Shown here: positions 12,708 to 16,946 of the stretch, in pieces
Layout of the letters: every line of letters begins with the position of its first letter
How positions within the stretch are numbered: the stretch's first letter is position 1
Program-made: the position numbers and the translations under genes
Origin: an uncultured Phycisphaerales bacterium
GTDB taxonomy: Bacteria > Planctomycetota > Phycisphaerae > Phycisphaerales > UBA1924
DNA length: 16,946 nt
Assembly: GCA_937879825.1 (NCBI GenBank)
Contig: CALFMQ010000324.1
Location: 1 to 16,946, forward strand
Direction of reading: 5' to 3'
Notes under the pieces: model-generated
Databases searched by the model: none
Seen by the model: only the letters and a program-made list of their open reading frames with translations
What the model was told of the DNA's origin: nothing

Positions 12708-12892
12708 TGGCAACCAAGGCACAAGTGGCAAAGAGCAATCGGACGCCGAAGTATTCGTCGCGTACGGTTCGTCGGTGCGAGCTGACGGGCCGGTCGCGTG
12801 GCGTGTACCGCAAGTTCCGCATCAGCCGGATCATGCTCCGCAAGCTGGCGCTTGAGGGGAAGATTCCGGGGATGCGCAAGGCGTCTTGGTGA
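12707..12892 (+). CDS. rpsN: 30S ribosomal protein S14, short form without the zinc site
   Basis: A 61-residue protein of the short (type Z) S14 class, with the family end VYRKFRISRIMLRK and IPGMRKASW. ATG 12707 shares one base with the rplE stop. In zinc-binding short S14 the ligands are Cys 24, 27, 40 and 43. Here those positions are Cys24, Thr27, Ser40 and Met43, so the ribbon cannot hold zinc in the usual way. The length and register are exactly those of the C+ form, so this is point replacement of ligands and not the long C- paralogue. It may be called rpsZ in some schemes. S14 is in the 30S head near S3 and S10. Confidence 0.95.
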   Translation: MATKAQVAKSNRTPKYSSRTVRRCELTGRSRGVYRKFRISRIMLRKLALEGKIPGMRKASW

Positions 12893-12916
12893 GCAGGTAG
12901 AGAGAACGATTCGCAA

Positions 12917-12932
12917 TCGGGCGTGCGCCCGA
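12917..12932 (+). promoter_or_regulatory. Hairpin upstream of rpsH
   Basis: TCGGGC (12917-12922), loop GTGC, GCCCGA (12927-12932): six perfect pairs. AGGAG (12938-12942), the nearest ribosome binding site to rpsH, follows after 5 nt. Confidence 0.5.
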
Positions 12933-12955
12933 CGAGCAGGAGATACGGCAGGGCC

Positions 12956-13354
12956 ATGGCATTCAACGACTCCGTCGCCGACATGTTGACCCGGATCCGC
13001 AACGCGGTCCGCAACCGCGCCAAGAGCACGAATGTGCTCAACAGCAAGGTTTGCCGCGGGATTGCGCAGATCCTTCAGGAAGAGGGCTACATCGAGGGAT
13101 TCGATGTGATCGAGGACGGGCGTCAGGGCCTGATCCGCGTGCGTCTTCGCTACTCGCCGACGGGTGATCCGGTGATTCACTCGATCAAGCGTGAGTCGAA
13201 GCCGGGGTGCCGCGACTACCGGAATGTCGAGGACATCCCGTCCCCGCTCCAGGGCTTGGGCGTGTCGATCGTGTCGACCTCGCAGGGTGTGAAGTCGGAT
13301 CGCAGGTGCCGCGAGGAACGGATCGGCGGCGAGTTGCTCGCCACGGTGTATTGA
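12956..13354 (+). CDS. rpsH: 30S ribosomal protein S8
   Basis: A 132-residue S8. The ATG at 12956 was chosen because MAFNDSVADMLTRIRNA is the canonical S8 start; the frame is open to 12923. AGGAG is 13 nt upstream, a longer spacing than usual. The C-terminal block SIVSTSQGVKSDRRCREERI, with GGELLATVY, is highly typical. S8 is a primary 16S binder and in E. coli represses the spc operon by binding mRNA near rplE. No copy of that site was recognised, though hairpins precede both rplE and rpsH. Confidence 0.97.
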   Translation: MAFNDSVADMLTRIRNAVRNRAKSTNVLNSKVCRGIAQILQEEGYIEGFDVIEDGRQGLIRVRLRYSPTGDPVIHSIKRESKPGCRDYRNVEDIPSPLQGLGVSIVSTSQGVKSDRRCREERIGGELLATVY

Positions 13355-13362
13355 GGATTGAT

Positions 13363-13378
13363 CCGCGGCGTGCCGCGG
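13363..13378 (+). promoter_or_regulatory. Hairpin upstream of rplF
   Basis: CCGCGG (13363-13368), loop CGTG, CCGCGG (13373-13378): six perfect pairs. TTATGAGG follows, containing the rplF ribosome binding site (GAGG, 13383-13386). Confidence 0.5.
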
Positions 13379-13393
13379 TTATGAGGTTTCGCA

Positions 13394-13945
13394 ATGTCTC
13401 GACTCGGAAAGAAGCCAGTTCCCGTCCCGGCGAAGGTCAGCGTCGCGATCAATGGTCGCACGGTGAAGATCGCCAATGGCGATAAGTCGCTCTCGTACGA
13501 GCACCGCCCGGAGGTGAGCGTCGCCTGGAATGAAGGCGATCGCACGCTCTCGGTCTCGATCGATGAGAAGGACGAGGCCATCAAGTCCGTTCGCGCTCAT
13601 TGGGGTACGACCCGCGCTGTGCTGGCGAACATGATCACCGGCGTGACGGCCGGATTCGAGAAGAAGCTCGAAGTCGTTGGCGTCGGGTACACCGCCGAGT
13701 TGGCGGGCCAGAAGCTCAAGGTGAAGGCGGGATTCGCCAACACCATCGAGGTCCCGGTGCCGGCGGGCGTGAACGTGACGGTCGAGAAGAACATGGTGAC
13801 GGTGAAGGGGATCGATCGGCAGAAGGTCGGGCAGTTTGCTTCGGTCGTTCGGTCGATCCGCAAGCCGGAGCCGTACAACGGCAAGGGCATCAAGTATTCG
13901 GACGAGGTTGTTCGTCGCAAGGCCGGCAAGGCGTTCGGCGCCTGA
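13394..13945 (+). CDS. rplF: 50S ribosomal protein L6
   Basis: A 183-residue L6 with ATG 13394 and GAGG 7 nt upstream. The sequence shows both L6 repeats: MSRLGKKPVPVPAKVSVAI at the N-terminus, GFEKKLEVVGVGYTAEL in the middle, and the C-terminal KPEPYNGKGIKYSDEVVRRK and AGKAFGA. L6 is on the 50S near the GTPase centre and sarcin-ricin loop. Length and motifs are normal. Confidence 0.97.
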   Translation: MSRLGKKPVPVPAKVSVAINGRTVKIANGDKSLSYEHRPEVSVAWNEGDRTLSVSIDEKDEAIKSVRAHWGTTRAVLANMITGVTAGFEKKLEVVGVGYTAELAGQKLKVKAGFANTIEVPVPAGVNVTVEKNMVTVKGIDRQKVGQFASVVRSIRKPEPYNGKGIKYSDEVVRRKAGKAFGA

Positions 13946-13975
13946 CGCGCGAGTTGATCGCAGGAGTAGTGGACG

Positions 13976-14338
13976 ATGGATAAGCAGAAAGGCAAAGCAC
14001 TCCGCCAGATTCGGCGTCGCAAGCGCGTCCGCGCGAGTGTTTCGGGCACGCCCTCGCGTCCCCGGTTGAGCATCTACAAGTCGCTCAACCACATGTACGC
14101 GCAGATCATCGACGACCTGTCGGGGAAGACAATCGTCTCGGCGTCGACGCGCGACAAGGGCGTTTCGATGGGCAAGACGGGCAACTCCGCGGCGGCGGCC
14201 GCCATCGGCGAGTCGATCGCCAAGAAGGCCGCGGGCGCGGGCATCAAGCAGGTGGCGTTCGATCGTTGCGGGTTCCGCTATCACGGGCGCGTCAAGGCGC
14301 TGGCAGATGCGGCACGCAAGGGCGGCCTCGAGTTCTGA
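13976..14338 (+). CDS. rplR: 50S ribosomal protein L18
   Basis: A 120-residue L18 with ATG 13976 and AGGAG (13962-13966) 9 nt away. The basic N-terminus (RQIRRRKRVRASVSGT), PRLSIYKSLNHMYAQIIDD, and the C-terminal AFDRCGFRYHGRVKALADAA are diagnostic. L18 binds 5S rRNA with L5. The preceding 30-nt gap has only a weak 4-bp stem, unlike most other gaps. Confidence 0.97.
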   Translation: MDKQKGKALRQIRRRKRVRASVSGTPSRPRLSIYKSLNHMYAQIIDDLSGKTIVSASTRDKGVSMGKTGNSAAAAAIGESIAKKAAGAGIKQVAFDRCGFRYHGRVKALADAARKGGLEF

Positions 14339-14360
14339 AGAGTGAGAATGGATGATTGCA

Positions 14361-14378
14361 CGCGGCGACCGAGCCGCG
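14361..14378 (+). promoter_or_regulatory. Hairpin upstream of rpsE
   Basis: CGCGGC (14361-14366), loop GACCGA, GCCGCG (14373-14378): six perfect pairs. GAGGAAG, the rpsE ribosome binding site, begins at the next base (14379). Confidence 0.5.
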
Positions 14379-14394
14379 GAGGAAGCGAATAGCA

Positions 14395-14961
14395 ATGGCC
14401 GAGATGATGGAAGAGAAATCAGGGCTTGAGTCGACCACGATCGGTGTCTTCCGCAGCGCGGCGACTGTCGCTGGCGGCCGCCGGTTCAGCTTCGGCTCGA
14501 TGGTTGTGATGGGCGACCGTCACGGGACGGTCGGGCTTGGGTACGCCAAGGCGAACCAGGTGCCGCAGGCCATCGAGAAAGCCGAGAAGGACGCGAAGAA
14601 GAACCTCAAGCGTGTGACGCTTCACGGCGGGACGATTCCGCACGAGGTCGAGGGCACCTTCGGCGCTTCCAAGGTGCGCCTCATCCCGGCGTCGCCCGGT
14701 ACGGGTGTCGTCGCGGGCGGCACGGTGCGCGCGGTGCTTGAGGCGGTCGGCGTGACCGATTGCCTGACCAAGTGCTACGGCTCGACGAACAAGCGGAATG
14801 TCGCCAAGGCGACGATCGAGGGCCTGCGGATGCTCCGCAACGCGGAGCACTTCTCCCGGGCCCGCGCGGTCAGGATCGAGAAGACCAAGGTTGACGACAT
14901 GCTGGGGCGCGGCGGTTCGAGCGCCAAGCCGATGGCCAAGAGCGAAGAAGCCGGCGCGTAA
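14395..14961 (+). CDS. rpsE: 30S ribosomal protein S5
   Basis: A 188-residue S5 with ATG 14395 and GAGGA (14379-14383) 11 nt upstream; the frame is open to 14356 without S5-like sequence. The N-terminal dsRNA-binding fold is marked by GGRRFSFGSMVVMGDRHG and GLGYAKANQVPQAIEKAEK. The C-terminal domain is marked by LIPASPGTGVVAGGTVRAVL and STNKRNVAKATIEGL. S5 is at the mRNA entry channel and affects decoding fidelity. In most bacteria rpmD (L30) follows; here it does not. Confidence 0.97.
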   Translation: MAEMMEEKSGLESTTIGVFRSAATVAGGRRFSFGSMVVMGDRHGTVGLGYAKANQVPQAIEKAEKDAKKNLKRVTLHGGTIPHEVEGTFGASKVRLIPASPGTGVVAGGTVRAVLEAVGVTDCLTKCYGSTNKRNVAKATIEGLRMLRNAEHFSRARAVRIEKTKVDDMLGRGGSSAKPMAKSEEAGA

Positions 14962-14993
14962 TCGGACGGGACAGTAAGAACGATAACACCGCA

Positions 14994-15009
14994 TCGGTCG
15001 GACGACCGA
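14994..15009 (+). promoter_or_regulatory. Hairpin upstream of rplO
   Basis: TCGGTC (14994-14999), loop GGAC, GACCGA (15004-15009): six perfect pairs in the 76-nt gap where rpmD would be expected. No T-run. GAGAG (15024-15028) near rplO follows 14 nt later. Confidence 0.5.
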
Positions 15010-15037
15010 GTGGCGGATAGCACGAGAGTACGAAGCC

Positions 15038-15607
15038 ATGATGATTCATGACATCACCGCGATGGCCGGCAAATACAAGGCGCGCAAGCGCGTCGGGCGC
15101 GGCCCCGGTTCGGGGCTGGGCAAGACCTCGGGTCGCGGCCATAAGGGTGCGCGAAGCCGCTCGGGCTTCAGCGCTCGACTGCAGTTCGAGGGCGGTCAGA
15201 TGCCGTTCTTCCGTCGTATCTCGAAGCGCGGATTCACGAACGTGCAGTTCAAGACGCAGTTCTGGATCGTCAACCTTTGCGACATCGTGTCGCACCCGGA
15301 CTTCGCCAAGGGCGGGAAGGTGTCGCCCGAGACGCTCGCCAAGGCGGGGCTCATCCGCGACGACAAGCGTCCTGTGAAGGTGCTCGGCGATCTGGGCGAT
15401 TCCAAGGCGCTCAAGGCCAAGCTGACCGTCGATGTGGCCCGCGTCACGGGCCCGGCGAAGAAGGCGATCACGGACGCGGGCGGAACGGTCAACGAGACCG
15501 GGTCGCGGCGTGACCAGATCCGCGGCGTCGACCGGAACTCGGGCGACGACACGCCCAAGAATCTGAATAAGAAGCCCAAGCGTCGCGCCGCCAAAAAGTT
15601 CAACTGA
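15038..15607 (+). CDS. rplO: 50S ribosomal protein L15, with basic C-terminal extension
   Basis: A 189-residue L15, about 40 longer than the usual 145-150. ATG 15038 and ATG 15041 are both possible; GAGAG (15024-15028) is 9 nt before the first. The core has KARKRVGRGPGSGLGKTSGR, GHKGARSRSG, FEGGQMPFFRRISKRGFTN, and ends at AKKAITDAGGTV where L15 normally finishes. About 35 further residues follow (SRRDQIRGVDRNSGDD to KPKRRAAKKFN), very basic at the end. L15 is a late-assembling 50S protein near the tunnel. The extension suggests extra rRNA contact, possibly compensating for missing L30, but that is inference. Confidence 0.96.
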   Translation: MMIHDITAMAGKYKARKRVGRGPGSGLGKTSGRGHKGARSRSGFSARLQFEGGQMPFFRRISKRGFTNVQFKTQFWIVNLCDIVSHPDFAKGGKVSPETLAKAGLIRDDKRPVKVLGDLGDSKALKAKLTVDVARVTGPAKKAITDAGGTVNETGSRRDQIRGVDRNSGDDTPKNLNKKPKRRAAKKFN

Positions 15608-15627
15608 GGTTGAGCGTTCGGGGCGCC

Positions 15628-15633
15628 TAGACT
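15628..15633 (+). promoter_or_regulatory. Weak possible -10 (TAGACT) ahead of secY
   Basis: TAGACT matches TATAAT at 4 of 6 bases and is the same hexamer seen before the lipoprotein gene. The only upstream -35-like hexamer, TTGAGC (15610-15615), is 12 nt away, too close. Readthrough from rplO is the simpler explanation for secY expression. Confidence 0.2.
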
Positions 15634-15672
15634 GACGAGCTCGGAAACGCCAGCGGAGCGACGAAGCCCACG

Positions 15673-16946
<1,274 letters not shown>

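Overview
The window is GC-rich bacterial DNA and looks like the S10-spc ribosomal-protein cluster of a planctomycete, probably from a Phycisphaerae-like lineage. That placement is inferred from three things: the CxxCH-bearing secreted protein and coiled-coil lipoprotein upstream, the divergent r-protein signatures (L2, short S14, extended L22 and L15), and the absence of the str genes (rpsL, rpsG, fusA, tuf) in front of rpsJ. Promoters, Shine-Dalgarno sites and amber, ochre and opal stops look conventional.

Region 1 (1-5081) is a non-ribosomal flank. It holds the tail of an upstream gene, a small zinc-ribbon protein, an exported TPR-like/CxxCH protein, a coiled-coil lipoprotein, and on the minus strand an exported protein of unknown family. 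Between the zinc-ribbon gene and the CxxCH gene, the minus strand carries what looks like a complete, very short sRNA gene of about 55 nt. It has a TTCACC-17-TATACT promoter with a TGn extension, a pyrimidine-rich tail containing CCUCCU, and a fully paired terminator ending in U5.

Region 2 (5082-5452) is a divergent control region. A good -35/-10 promoter (TTGACA-16-TATCCT) starts a leader of about 205 nt ahead of rpsJ. A perfect 9-bp inverted repeat lies in front of the minus-strand gene.

Region 3 (5453-15607) is rpsJ, rplC, rplD, rplW, rplB, rpsS, rplV, rpsC, rplP, rpmC, rpsQ, rplN, rplX, rplE, rpsZ-type rpsN, rpsH, rplF, rplR, rpsE, rplO, all on the plus strand, followed by secY (15673 to the window end, partial). 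Together they encode much of both ribosomal subunits plus the translocon channel. rpmD (L30) is missing from its usual place between rpsE and rplO.

Several things depart from the textbook operon. An intrinsic-terminator-like hairpin with a T5 run sits directly after rpsJ. A 202-nt gap with three hairpins precedes rplD. GC-rich hairpins stand just upstream of the Shine-Dalgarno site in most other gaps. rplV has an in-frame amber codon after codon 23 of an N-terminal HTH-like extension. L2 is rewritten in its most conserved loop. The short S14 keeps only one of four zinc-binding cysteines.

No tRNA, rRNA, CRISPR array or mobile element was recognised.
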